A DNA stretch of 64,000 bases from Thermococcus piezophilus (GTDB lineage Archaea > Methanobacteriota_B > Thermococci > Thermococcales > Thermococcaceae). The stretch lies in contig NZ_CP015520.1 of the NCBI RefSeq assembly GCF_001647085.1, positions 1,322,219 to 1,386,218 of the forward strand. The letters are read 5' to 3'. The notes under the pieces were generated by a model. That model did not search any database, was not told the DNA's origin, and saw only the letters and a program-made list of their open reading frames with translations. Position numbers and translations under genes: made by a program. Numbering within the stretch: position 1 is the first letter of the stretch; each line of letters opens with the position of its first letter. Positions 55,733 to 64,000 of the stretch are shown in pieces.

Positions 55733-57892
55733 ATGGTCACGCTCATTATCGCCGAGAAGCCAAACGTCGCCAGGAAGATCGCCTACGCTTTGGCAGAGGG
55801 TAAACCGATCCGGAAGATTATAGGGAAGGTGGCCTACTACGAGTTCACCCGGGATGGGAAGAAAGTAATCGTCGCTCCGGCAGTCGGCCACCTCTTCTCC
55901 CTCGCCCCAAAGCAGAAGACCTACGGCTATCCGGTCTTTGACATAGAGTGGGTGCCTGTTTACGTGGCCGAGAAGGGGAAGAGCTACGCGAAAGACTACA
56001 TAAAGGCCCTGGCGAAGCTCGCCAAGCAGGCGGACGAGTTTATTGTAGCTTGCGACTACGACACCGAGGGAGAGGTTATAGGCTATACTGCCCTCAAGTA
56101 CGCCTGCGGTGTTGATCCCTCAAAGGCCAAGCGCATGAAGTTCTCGGCGTTGACGAAGAAAGACCTCCTCAAGGCCTGGTACAACCTCGAGCCGACGATA
56201 AACTTCGGCATGGCCGATGCTGGAATAGCGAGGCATGTTTTAGATTGGTACTGGGGCGTGAACCTATCGCGTGCCTTAACTTCGGCCATAAAACGCGCGA
56301 GCGGCAAGTGGATGGTTCTTTCGACGGGCCGCGTTCAGGGCCCTACGCTCAAGTTCCTCGTCGATAGGGAGAAGGAAATCCAGAACTTCAAGCCCACTCC
56401 GTACTGGGTCATAAAAATGCTCCTCGAGAAGAACGGGGAGAAATACACTGCAACATACGAAAAGGAGCGCATCCTCGACGAAGATGAGGCGAAGCGCATA
56501 GTTGAGGAGGCCAAAAGGGGGCCTGCCTTCGTGGAAAAGGTAGCGGTGAGACAGCAGAGGAGACACCCGCCAGTTCCCTTTGACCTCGGAACTCTCCAGA
56601 GGGAGGCCTATTCTGTCTTCGGCTACTCTCCCAAGAAAACTTTAGAGATCGCGCAGAAGCTTTATGAGAAAGGTTTACAATCGTATCCCCGTACCTCCTC
56701 ACAAAAGCTCCCCAAGAACCTTAACTTCCGCTCGATTATCCAGAACATAGCCAAGCTCCCGGAGTACAAACCCTTCGCCCACGAGCTCCTCGGGAAGGAG
56801 AACTTCAAGCCTGTCGAAGGAAAAAAGGATGACCCGGCTCACCCAGCCATCTATCCGACGGGCGAACTTCCAAAGCCTGGCGAGCTGATGAAGGACGAGC
56901 AGAACATCTATGACCTGGTAGTCAGGCGTTTTCTGGCCCTCTTTATGGAACCGGCCGTAAGGGAGACGATGAATGTCATCATCACCTCCAACAACCACCG
57001 CTTCATCCTGGGCGGTGCGAGGACCGTAAAGGAGGGCTGGCTCAAGGTTTACGGGAAGTATGTCAAGTTCGACGAAGTTATCCTGCCCTCCTTTAAGGAG
57101 GGCGAGCCTGTTAAAGTCATCCAGATAAAGCGCGAGAAGAAGAAAACGAAGCCTCCGGCGAGATATTCTCCCGCAGCCGTGATCAAGAGGATGGAGGACC
57201 TGGGCATAGGAACGAAAGCCACGCGCGCCCAGATACTCGAAACGCTCTACGCGAGGGGCTACATTGAGGGTAAGAAGAAGATAAAGGTCACCCCTCTCGG
57301 CATGCGCGTTGTCGAGGCCTTGGAGCGGAACGTTCCTGACATAGTCAGCGTCGAGCTGACGAGGGCCTTTGAGGAGAAGATGGAGGAGATAATGGCCGGC
57401 AAGGCCAGAAAGGATGAGGTCATTGAGGAGAGCAAGGAGCAGCTCGTCAAAATCCTCCAGGAGTTCAGGGAGAAGGAGATGGACATAGGGAAGGCCCTGC
57501 TTGAGACCACTGGAACGGGAGTGACCACAGGCAAAGAAAGCACCAAGCGCTCTGGGGCCGTGAAGGAGCTTAGTGAGGCCGAGGAGAGGGAAGCCAAGAA
57601 GGCAGTGGAAAAAGAAGAGAAAAAGCCCCTTGTAGTCGGCAAGTGCCCCAAGTGCGGCGGCGATCTGGTCGTCAGGTACAACAGAAAGACTGGAAAGCGC
57701 TTCGTTGGCTGCTCCAACTGGCCGAAGTGCAACGTTACCTACCCCCTCCTTCAGCGCGGCGAGATAATACCCACGAACAAGACCTGCTGCAACGGTGCTC
57801 CAGTGGTCAAAATCCGAGAGAAGGGAAGGGAATACGAAATCTGCCTTGACATGAACTGCAAGGATTGGAGATATAAGAAGGAAAAGAAGTGA
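55733..57892 (+). CDS. topA: DNA topoisomerase I (type IA)
   Basis: A 719-residue type IA topoisomerase relaxing negative supercoils. The Toprim start [20 protein letters not shown], acidic triad [13 protein letters not shown], and active-site region [16 protein letters not shown] with the tyrosine are present. A C-terminal linker leads to a zinc ribbon [20 protein letters not shown] with a following GCSNWPKC, and a last cysteine group CCNGAPV. Its stop abuts the convergent geranylgeranyl reductase stop with no spacer. Confidence 0.95.
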   Translation: MVTLIIAEKPNVARKIAYALAEGKPIRKIIGKVAYYEFTRDGKKVIVAPAVGHLFSLAPKQKTYGYPVFDIEWVPVYVAEKGKSYAKDYIKALAKLAKQADEFIVACDYDTEGEVIGYTALKYACGVDPSKAKRMKFSALTKKDLLKAWYNLEPTINFGMADAGIARHVLDWYWGVNLSRALTSAIKRASGKWMVLSTGRVQGPTLKFLVDREKEIQNFKPTPYWVIKMLLEKNGEKYTATYEKERILDEDEAKRIVEEAKRGPAFVEKVAVRQQRRHPPVPFDLGTLQREAYSVFGYSPKKTLEIAQKLYEKGLQSYPRTSSQKLPKNLNFRSIIQNIAKLPEYKPFAHELLGKENFKPVEGKKDDPAHPAIYPTGELPKPGELMKDEQNIYDLVVRRFLALFMEPAVRETMNVIITSNNHRFILGGARTVKEGWLKVYGKYVKFDEVILPSFKEGEPVKVIQIKREKKKTKPPARYSPAAVIKRMEDLGIGTKATRAQILETLYARGYIEGKKKIKVTPLGMRVVEALERNVPDIVSVELTRAFEEKMEEIMAGKARKDEVIEESKEQLVKILQEFREKEMDIGKALLETTGTGVTTGKESTKRSGAVKELSEAEEREAKKAVEKEEKKPLVVGKCPKCGGDLVVRYNRKTGKRFVGCSNWPKCNVTYPLLQRGEIIPTNKTCCNGAPVVKIREKGREYEICLDMNCKDWRYKKEKK

Positions 57893-59083
57893 TCAGAGAA
57901 GCTCCTTCAGGAGGCTCAGCCTCCTCTTGCTCATAAGCACCTTGGGGTGCTTGAGGAGGGCCTTGATGATCTCGACGTAGTCTCCGCCCGCTATCTTTTC
58001 GGCATCCGCGCCACTGAGCAGCTGGATGAAGAGGTCGAGATCCTCATCGGTGAGTTTCTCAGTAACGCGCCTGACCTTCAGAACCCTCTCAAGCCTCTTT
58101 CCGTCGGTCTCCCACCACTCAGTTGTGTAGTTCTTGAGCAGCTCCAGGTTTTCTTCCTCGAGTGCCTTCACTACCCACTTTGCTGCTATCGTGCCAGCTT
58201 CCATGGCCTCCGCCATTCCGCCACCGTGCATCGGGTTGACCTGCCTGGCGGCATCACCCACAACGACGACGTTGTCCTTGGCCAGCTCCTTCACGAAGCC
58301 GCCAACCGGAACGACGCCGACGTTTACCTCCAGGAGCTTTTTGGCGGGGATATTGTTCTCCTTCAGCCACTTGTTGAGATAGTACTTGGCAGTCTGGGGA
58401 TTGTCGGAGTTTATACCTATTCCGACGTTAGCCCTGTCCTCATCCTTGGGGAAGACCCAGACGTAACCACGGGGAGCTATCTCGTTGCCGAACCAGAGGT
58501 GGATTATGTCGGGGTCAAAGCCTTCGATGAGCATCTCGTACTCATAGCTTGAGTCGAACTCGTGTGGTGGGGTGTAGGTGTTTATGCCTGCCCACCTGGC
58601 GACCATGCTCTCAACGCCGTCGGCCGCAACGATTATATCGGCGTAAATCTCAACGGGCTCGTCCTCGTGCTTGGCCTTTATTCCCTCTATCTTTCCGTCC
58701 TTCCTTATGACGTCCATTGCCTCGGTTCTGGCCAGAACGTCGGCCCCAGCTTTGGCGGCGTAATAAGCAAGCATTTTGTCAAAGACCTTCCTCTCGAGGA
58801 TTACACCACTGACTTCCTTGTATCTGAGCTCGAGCTCATAGCCGCTTGGGGAGTAGAGTTTAGCACCGTAAATTTCGCGGTTGATGAAGCGTCTGTCGTA
58901 GGGTATGTCGTATTTCTCAAAGACCGTCTTGCTTATTCCTTCGGCGCACTGCTTTGGAGTGCCTATCGCGGACTTCTTATCGATGAGCAGAACGGAAAAG
59001 CCGGCTTTAGCAACGTTTCTCGCGACGATTGGGCCGGCGATTCCTGCGCCGACAACTACTACATCGTACTTCATCTCGGTCAT
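57893..59083 (-). CDS. Digeranylgeranylglycerophospholipid reductase
   Basis: FAD-dependent geranylgeranyl reductase of 396 residues that saturates the isoprenoid chains of archaeal membrane lipids. The N-terminal FAD motif is [20 protein letters not shown] and the second is [20 protein letters not shown]. The ATG at 59083 overlaps the ferredoxin stop (ATGA) and follows GGGGGTG, so translation is coupled. The adjacent ferredoxin is the probable electron donor. Confidence 0.92.
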   Translation of the reverse strand: MTEMKYDVVVVGAGIAGPIVARNVAKAGFSVLLIDKKSAIGTPKQCAEGISKTVFEKYDIPYDRRFINREIYGAKLYSPSGYELELRYKEVSGVILERKVFDKMLAYYAAKAGADVLARTEAMDVIRKDGKIEGIKAKHEDEPVEIYADIIVAADGVESMVARWAGINTYTPPHEFDSSYEYEMLIEGFDPDIIHLWFGNEIAPRGYVWVFPKDEDRANVGIGINSDNPQTAKYYLNKWLKENNIPAKKLLEVNVGVVPVGGFVKELAKDNVVVVGDAARQVNPMHGGGMAEAMEAGTIAAKWVVKALEEENLELLKNYTTEWWETDGKRLERVLKVRRVTEKLTDEDLDLFIQLLSGADAEKIAGGDYVEIIKALLKHPKVLMSKRRLSLLKELL

Positions 59084-59283
59084 TCGGACACCCCCAAGGG
59101 TTTAGCGGTTAAGGCTCCAACGGGACAGGCGTTGATGCATATGCGGCAGGATATGCACTTCTCCTGGAAGAACTCCCACTTCGTTGAACTGACCTTTATG
59201 GCCAGTGCCGGACAAACGCCAGCACATCCGCCACAGAGGTAGCACCTGTCTTCGTTCACAACGATTTTAATCTTCTCCGGCAT
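59080..59283 (-). CDS. Two-cluster 4Fe-4S ferredoxin
   Basis: A 67-residue ferredoxin with two cluster motifs, [12 protein letters not shown] and [12 protein letters not shown], each CxxCxxCxxxCP. Its place between surR and the lipid reductase, with 17-base and 4-base overlaps, suggests that it serves the reductase. The ATG at 59283 follows GGTGGAG; a GTG at 59292 is in frame but lies in that site. Confidence 0.9.
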   Translation of the reverse strand: MPEKIKIVVNEDRCYLCGGCAGVCPALAIKVSSTKWEFFQEKCISCRICINACPVGALTAKPLGVSE

Positions 59284-59978
59284 CTTCTCCACCGCCGAGC
59301 TTTTGTTTCAGCTTTTCTTCATCGAGTTTGATGACCCCGTCTTTTATCCTTAATGGTATGAATCTGTCAAGTTCTTGGGCCTTTACGAGGACTTCCCTCT
59401 CCTTGAGGTTCAACCTGTCGCTCAGCTCCTCAATGGTCGCTTCATCGTTAAGGAGCAGGTAGTGCAGAATAGCGAGCTGGGTCATGTCGCCTATCTCTTT
59501 GAGATAGCGCTCCTTTATCCCCTTCATCAGTTTGTCCCTTCCGCTCTCAATCGCCTGGAGGGCTTTAAGAACCTTTTCAAGCTCTTTCCTGAGCTCGAGG
59601 AACGAATCAACCATGCCTGGGAGACTCTCGTGCTCGGGGGGTATACAGGTGAGGTCTATCTCCACCTTATCGATGGAAGGTGTTCCGAGATCGAGCCCTT
59701 TGTACCAGAATAGGTTGGGGGTTACAGTGGTAACGTAAGTTCTGGAGATGGCTATGTCGTAGTACTTTCTAGCGGGACCAATGAACGGCCCTTCCCTTTC
59801 ATAAGACTTGAGAATGCCTTCGCGTTCCATTATTTTAAGGTGTTTGGCAACAGCCGTCGAAGAGACGCTGACTTTACTGCTGAGAAAGCTAAAGTAACAT
59901 TCGGTACAGGTGAGGTGACTGAGCAGATCGCGCCTCACCTTGTTCCCCAATATGTAAAAGATATCTGGTTCAGTCATG
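59267..59978 (-). CDS. surR: Sulfur-response redox regulator SurR
   Basis: ArsR-fold transcription factor of 236 residues. The N-terminal winged helix MTEPDIFYILGNKVRRDLLS contains the redox switch CTEC (CxxC, residues about 23-26) in the recognition region; in Pyrococcus, sulfur oxidises it and DNA is released. The C-terminal half is a second helical domain (RYLKEIGDMTQLAILHYLLL) used for dimerisation. The divergent neighbour is pdo, a known SurR target. A strong start is ATG 59978; the longer frame to 60061 crosses its own promoter. Confidence 0.93.
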
Positions 59979-60006
59979 ACCCACACCACCCAAATCTGTG
60001 ACGCAA

Positions 60007-60017
60007 AGCTTATATAG
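60007..60017 (-). promoter_or_regulatory. surR TATA box
   Basis: Minus-strand CTATATAAGC about 30 bases before the surR ATG, on the opposite side of the SurR site from the pdo promoter. Confidence 0.55.
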
Positions 60018-60034
60018 TGAACATTCAACCTTAG

Positions 60035-60043
60035 GTTGCAAAC
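60035..60043. promoter_or_regulatory. SurR binding site GTT-N3-AAC
   Basis: GTTGCAAAC matches the SurR consensus exactly and lies between the divergent surR and pdo promoters. It overlaps a near-palindrome CAACCTTAGGTTG at 60027-60039. Confidence 0.7.
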
Positions 60044-60079
60044 CTGGAGATTAAGCTCCATCAGGTATTGTGCTCAAAG

Positions 60080-60090
60080 CGTTATAAACC
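60080..60090 (+). promoter_or_regulatory. pdo TATA box
   Basis: CGTTATAAACC about 25 bases before the expected start of the pdo message; GGAGGTG at 60100 is the ribosome binding site. Confidence 0.6.
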
Positions 60091-60112
60091 TTTAGCCATG
60101 GAGGTGTTGAGA

Positions 60113-60793
60113 ATGGGATTGATTAGCGATGGAGATAAGAAGGTCATCAGGGAGGAGTTCTTCTCCAAGATGACGAACCCAGTCAAGATTATCGGATTCA
60201 TCGGCAAGGATCACTGCCAGTACTGTGACCAGCTGAAGCAGCTCGTCCAGGAACTCTCGGAGCTCAGCGACAAGCTCAGCTACGAGTTCTACGACTTCGA
60301 CAGCGAGGAGGGCAGGAAGCTCGCCGAGCAGTACAGCATCGACCGCGCCCCGGCTATTACCATAACCCAGGACGGCAAGGACATGGGCGTCAGGTTCTTT
60401 GGCCTTCCAGCCGGCCACGAGTTCGGTGCCTTCCTTGAGGACATCGTCGATGTCAGCAACGCCCAGACCGACCTCATGCCAGATACGAAGGAGGAGCTTG
60501 CCAAGGTCGACAGGAACGTCAGGATACTCGTCTTCGTCACCCCAACCTGCCCGTACTGCCCGCTCGCGGTCAGGATGGCCCACAAGTTCGCCATCGAGAA
60601 CACCAACGCCGGCAAGGACAAGATAAGGGGCGACATGGTTGAGGCCATCGAGTATCCGGAGTGGGCTGACCAGTACAGCGTCATGGCCGTCCCGAAGATC
60701 GTCATCCAGGTGGACGGCGAGGACAAGGTTCAGTTCGAGGGAGCTTACCCGGAGAAGATGTTCATGGAGAAGCTTTTGGCTGCCCTCGATTGA
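60113..60793 (+). CDS. pdo: Protein disulfide oxidoreductase
   Basis: Two-thioredoxin-fold glutaredoxin-like protein of 226 residues. Active sites are CQYC (residues about 35-38, KDHCQYCDQ) and CPYC (about 146-149, PTCPYCPL), each followed by a cis-proline region (RAPAITI and AVPKIVI). It forms and reshuffles disulfides in the cytoplasm of hyperthermophiles and takes electrons from a thioredoxin reductase. ATG 60113 follows GGAGGTG. The longer open frame from 60068 starts upstream of the promoter. Confidence 0.95.
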   Translation: MGLISDGDKKVIREEFFSKMTNPVKIIGFIGKDHCQYCDQLKQLVQELSELSDKLSYEFYDFDSEEGRKLAEQYSIDRAPAITITQDGKDMGVRFFGLPAGHEFGAFLEDIVDVSNAQTDLMPDTKEELAKVDRNVRILVFVTPTCPYCPLAVRMAHKFAIENTNAGKDKIRGDMVEAIEYPEWADQYSVMAVPKIVIQVDGEDKVQFEGAYPEKMFMEKLLAALD

Positions 60794-60835
60794 GGGCGAT
60801 TTTGTTCCTTTTCTGTTTCTTTGGGTTTCATAGTG
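60794..60835 (+). terminator. T-rich terminator after pdo
   Basis: GATTTTGTTCCTTTTCTGTTTCTTTGGGTTT directly after the pdo stop, a typical oligo-T archaeal terminator. Confidence 0.4.
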
Positions 60836-60944
60836 CCTTCCACTTAACGCTAATTTGCTGCGATTTCCCTCCAGACCTATCTTTGCACAATTAGATTATT
60901 GGTTTATTGTAGAATTATGTAATTAATTTCTTTCCAGAAGAACT

Positions 60945-62475
60945 TCTAGAATTCTCCTAGAGTCTTATTGCAACCTTCCTCAACCGCCGAATCTTCTTCT
61001 CAAGCCTCTCAAGTTTCAATTCTCCTAGAGTCTTATTGCAATGGACGAGTTTGCGCTTAATAAGTCGAAATTCATTAATGTTTCAATTCTCCTAGAGTCT
61101 TATTGCAACTTAAGCCAGAGGGTTTTCCGGTTAAGCGGTTCGTCTTTGTTTCAATTCTCCTAGAGTCTTATTGCAACCAGGGGTAACTATTCATGACGTA
61201 GAGACCGCTGTGAATTGGACGGTTTCAATTCTCCTAGATTCTTATTGCAACTTGGTATTGGCGGGCTCATTGGGAGCTCCCATCACCAAGTTTCAATTCT
61301 CCTAGAGTCTTATTGCAACTACGCTTTATATATTTGCTCATAACTTCGACTTCGATGTTTCAATTCTCCTAGAGTCTTATTGCAACATTGTAAGTTTCGC
61401 AACAGGAGTGGGTATTGCACTCTGTTTCAATTCTCCTAGAGTCTTATTGCAACCGGTTTTCCTTTTCATTGATGAGGTCCAGAACCTTTGTTTCAATTAT
61501 CCTAGAGTCTTATTGCAACCTTAGATTGTTGAACCTTCCCAAGAACCCGAAAGATTAAGTTTCAATTCTCCTAGAGTCTTATTGCAACTATAAGAGCGTT
61601 CATGTGCAACCTTAGATTGTTGAACCTTCCCAAGAGCCCGAAAGATTAAGTTTCAATTCTCCTAGAGTCTTATTGCAACACACCGGAGGTCCAGACGTCC
61701 TTACGTACAAAGTCTAGTTTCAATTCTCCTAGAGTCTTATTGCAACCTCCTACAGTATTTTGTTAGGGACATTCGAACGGCGGAGTTTCAATTCTCCTAG
61801 AGTCTTATTGCAACGTCGACCACGCAATATAAGGCGCTGTAAAAGAATGTTCAATTCTCCTAGAGTCTTATTGCAACGATACAAACCCGAGCGCGACTTA
61901 TATTAGTATAGGTTTCAATTCTCCTAGAGTCTTATTGCAACACTGGCAGTCTCGACGCGAGCTATCTCACAAGCAGACTGTTTCAATTCTCCTAGAGTCT
62001 TATTGCAACCATTCGTCGTTGTTATTGTATAGTTACTAATGTCGATGTTTCAATTCTCCTAGAGTCTTATTGCAACTGCTGTTGTACTATGCAGCAGAAA
62101 ACAGCGTAACAATGTTTCAATTCTCCTAGAGTCTTATTGCAACCTAATGTGTCGATTATCTGGTTTGCGATTTTGTCATGTTTCAATTCTCCTAGAGTCT
62201 TATTGCAACACGGCAACGCGGTTTTGACTTTTTCGATGATTTTGAGTTTCAATTCTCCTAGAGTCTTATTGCAACCCGTCAAAGTTCGGCGACCTCATCT
62301 ACTACAAGGTCAGTTTCAATTCTCCTAGAGTCTTATTGCAACCCAGTTCCAAAGCCTAGCCAGAAGCCATCCTTACATGTTTCAATTCTCCTAGAGTCTT
62401 ATTGCAACGCCATGAATCCCATTGCTCCCATAAAGCTCGCAACTGGTTTCAATTCTCCTAGAGTCTTATTGCAAC
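60945..62475 (-). CRISPR. CRISPR array, 23 repeats of 30 nt and 22 spacers
   Basis: Plus-strand repeats start GTTTCAATTCTCCTAGAGTC and end TTATTGCAAC. The likely transcript is the minus strand, because the 8-base end ATTGAAAC matches the 5' handle of Thermococcales crRNAs and because the degenerate terminal repeat (60945-60974, first six bases lost) lies at the low-coordinate end. Most spacers are 34-39 nt; two are 44 (61178-61221) and 61 nt (61589-61649). Variants: the repeat at 61013 ends in T, 61222 has G to T, 61490 has C to A, and 61849 is 29 nt. The spacer at 61520-61558 is repeated at 61611-61649 with one change. Confidence 0.97.
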
Positions 62476-62560
62476 AGGGCGGCTTTTTCCTTTTTCTGCC
62501 TAACAAAAGATTATGAGAACTTAGTTTTTATAAGCCTTTCTCCGGAGGTCTGCTAATGTG
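62476..62560 (-). promoter_or_regulatory. CRISPR leader with TATA box
   Basis: The stretch next to the intact end of the array is purine-rich on the transcribed strand (GGCAGAAAAAGGAAAAAGCC) and holds the TATA element CTTATAAAAA at 62525-62534 (minus strand), about 50 bases before the first repeat. Confidence 0.6.
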
Positions 62561-62995
62561 TATCTATGTGGCCTTGGAAATCTCCGGATTAAAATGATCA
62601 CTTGGGGAATAGAAAGCTCCAAGACGTCTTTCTGGTGTTGTGTGTGGTAATCCTTGCAAGTTCCGGAGGATAGAGATCGCTGTGATTGACTTAACGAGCA
62701 ATTGGACCCTTTGGGTTATAAAAACGCCGAGTTTAAACAGGTTGCTAACTTTTTGGAGGCCCATGAAGTTTCATCTTAACTTTCAGAAAAAATTTCGTTA
62801 CATCAAATATCTTTGATGCAACATTAAGTTTGATAATTACTTTATGTTACTAAAGACTTCCCATTTGACGACAGTGCCATGTTTTTCCTTTTAACTCCTC
62901 AGAGTACGCCAGTTCCAAAATGTGCCCCTCCAAACTTGATACTGCCTTCCAAAATCCCTAAAAGACCTTATTCAGTATTTCTTTTAGGTGAGCTC
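62561..62995. other. Gene-free stretch between CRISPR leader and cas2
   Basis: No supported gene. It contains three copies of TCCGGA (near 62539, 62581 and 62662), a minus-strand TATA-like GTTTTTATAACC at about 62715, and the inverted repeat listed at 62797. A short open frame at 62564-62764 lacks a ribosome binding site and any family resemblance. Confidence 0.4.
62797..62822. promoter_or_regulatory. Inverted repeat upstream of cas2
   Basis: GTTACATCAAA, TATC, TTTGATGCAAC: 11-bp arms with a single mismatch. It lies about 175 bases before cas2 and 320 bases from the array, and could bind a regulator of the CRISPR locus. Confidence 0.4.
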
Positions 62996-63253
62996 ATGTA
63001 CGTGGTCATCGTCTACGATGTGGCCGTTGAACGGGTGAACAAAGTCAAGAAGTTCCTACGTCGGCATCTCCACTGGGTTCAGAACAGTGTCTTCGAGGGT
63101 GAGGTAACCCTAGCCGAGTTCGAGCGCATAAAAGCCGGTCTGCTCGATCTGATTGATGAAGACGAAGACTCTGTGGTCATTTACAAGCTCCGTTCGATGC
63201 CAAAAAGGGAAGTGCTGGGAATGGAAAAGAACCCTCTGGAGGACATCATTTAG
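62996..63253 (+). CDS. cas2: CRISPR-associated endonuclease Cas2
   Basis: An 85-residue ferredoxin-fold protein (MYVVIVYDVAVERVNKVKKF) with the family's N-terminal beta strand and conserved Asp8. LRRHLHWVQNSVFEGEVTLA matches the FLRxxGxxVQxSVFEG pattern. With Cas1 it inserts new spacers. ATG 62996 follows AGGTGAGCTC; the open frame from 62879 lacks a start signal. It points towards cas4 and cas1, which is unusual because the three are often on one strand. Confidence 0.95.
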   Translation: MYVVIVYDVAVERVNKVKKFLRRHLHWVQNSVFEGEVTLAEFERIKAGLLDLIDEDEDSVVIYKLRSMPKREVLGMEKNPLEDII

Positions 63254-63263
63254 ACTCAACGGC

Positions 63264-63913
<650 letters not shown>

Positions 63914-63923
63914 TTCATCCACC

Positions 63924-64000
63924 TCAGAACCACGCTACCAGTGGCTCATACTCTTGGCTTCCAACGAGATGTCTTATCAGCTTGTACGCCTCGAGCCTGA
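63924..64000 (-). CDS. cas1: Cas1 C-terminus (partial)
   Basis: The minus strand reads LEAYKLIRHLVGSQEYEPLV then AWF and stops at 63924. This matches the end of archaeal Cas1 (EAYKLxKHL...W). Only about 25 codons are inside the window. Its stop is 11 bases before the cas4 ATG, whose GAGGTGG site overlaps the cas1 end. Confidence 0.7.
   Translation of the reverse strand, partial: RLEAYKLIRHLVGSQEYEPLVAWF

Noticed and set aside
62067-62282. Open frame with a repeated CNKTLGELK peptide
   Set aside because: The peptide is the translation of CRISPR repeats; the frame lies wholly inside the array.
62564-62764. 66-codon frame between CRISPR leader and cas2
   Set aside because: No start signal and no recognisable protein; treated as gene-free.

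Overview
The window is chromosomal DNA from a hyperthermophilic euryarchaeon of the order Thermococcales, most likely a Thermococcus. The evidence is the archaeal rpoH-rpoB-rpoA1-rpoA2-rpl30e-nusA-rps12-rps7 operon with an unsplit rpoB, a 67-residue archaeal histone, an unsplit archaeal GluRS, the SurR/protein disulfide oxidoreductase pair, GTP-type PEP carboxykinase, BRE/TATA promoters and GGTG-type ribosome binding sites.

Layout. 1-9313 (minus): RNA polymerase and ribosomal operon, with rps7 cut by the left edge. 9314-10590: a gene-free stretch, a hairpin-ended repeat element and three tRNAs (CAU, Asn, Thr). 10597-16140: a small hypothetical, both glycine dehydrogenase subunits, a broken gene tail, a HAD phosphatase and a metallophosphoesterase. 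16190-17912: lipoprotein, PrsW-like protease and a small protein. 17988-24158 (minus): a glycerol/glycerophosphodiester catabolic block (Cys-rich DUF1667 protein, FAD/NAD oxidoreductase, glycerol-3-phosphate dehydrogenase, glycerol kinase, two phosphodiesterases). 24246-27893: two MFS carriers and an alpha/beta hydrolase. 27932-28113: two divergent candidate C/D box sRNAs sharing one TATA element. 28115-36694: thymidylate kinase, a hexomutase-like protein, a wrecked sugar nucleotidyltransferase, PEP carboxykinase, an alpha-glucan phosphorylase gene with two amber stops, and an NSS-type transporter. 36746-43432: gltX, dnaG with an overlapping small Toprim gene, a radical SAM gene, histone, a frameshifted dCTP deaminase and tRNA-Arg. 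43614-49040 (minus): ftsZ-secE-spt5-rpl11-rpl1-rpl10-rpl12, preceded by D-aminoacyl-tRNA deacylase. 49265-53059: a TAXI-TRAP transporter operon behind a perfect palindromic operator candidate. 53056-57892: pilin-like peptide, sugar isomerase-like protein, protein-only RNase P (HARP) next to tRNA-Thr and tRNA-Pro, a second hairpin-ended element and topoisomerase I. 57893-60793: surR-ferredoxin-geranylgeranyl reductase, divergent from pdo. 60945-64000: a 23-repeat CRISPR array, cas2, a broken cas4 and the tail of cas1.

Themes. Information-processing genes are intact. Accessory genes show repeated decay: alpha-glucan phosphorylase, sugar nucleotidyltransferase, cas4, a membrane protein, dcd and two fragments. 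The mix of in-frame stops and frameshifts points to real decay for most of them, but single frameshifts (dcd, the small membrane protein) could be sequence errors. The observations most worth a second look are the 61-nt chimeric CRISPR spacer, the divergent sRNA pair, the hairpin-ended elements that start 5-6 bases after tRNA genes, and the SurR-ferredoxin-lipid reductase operon.
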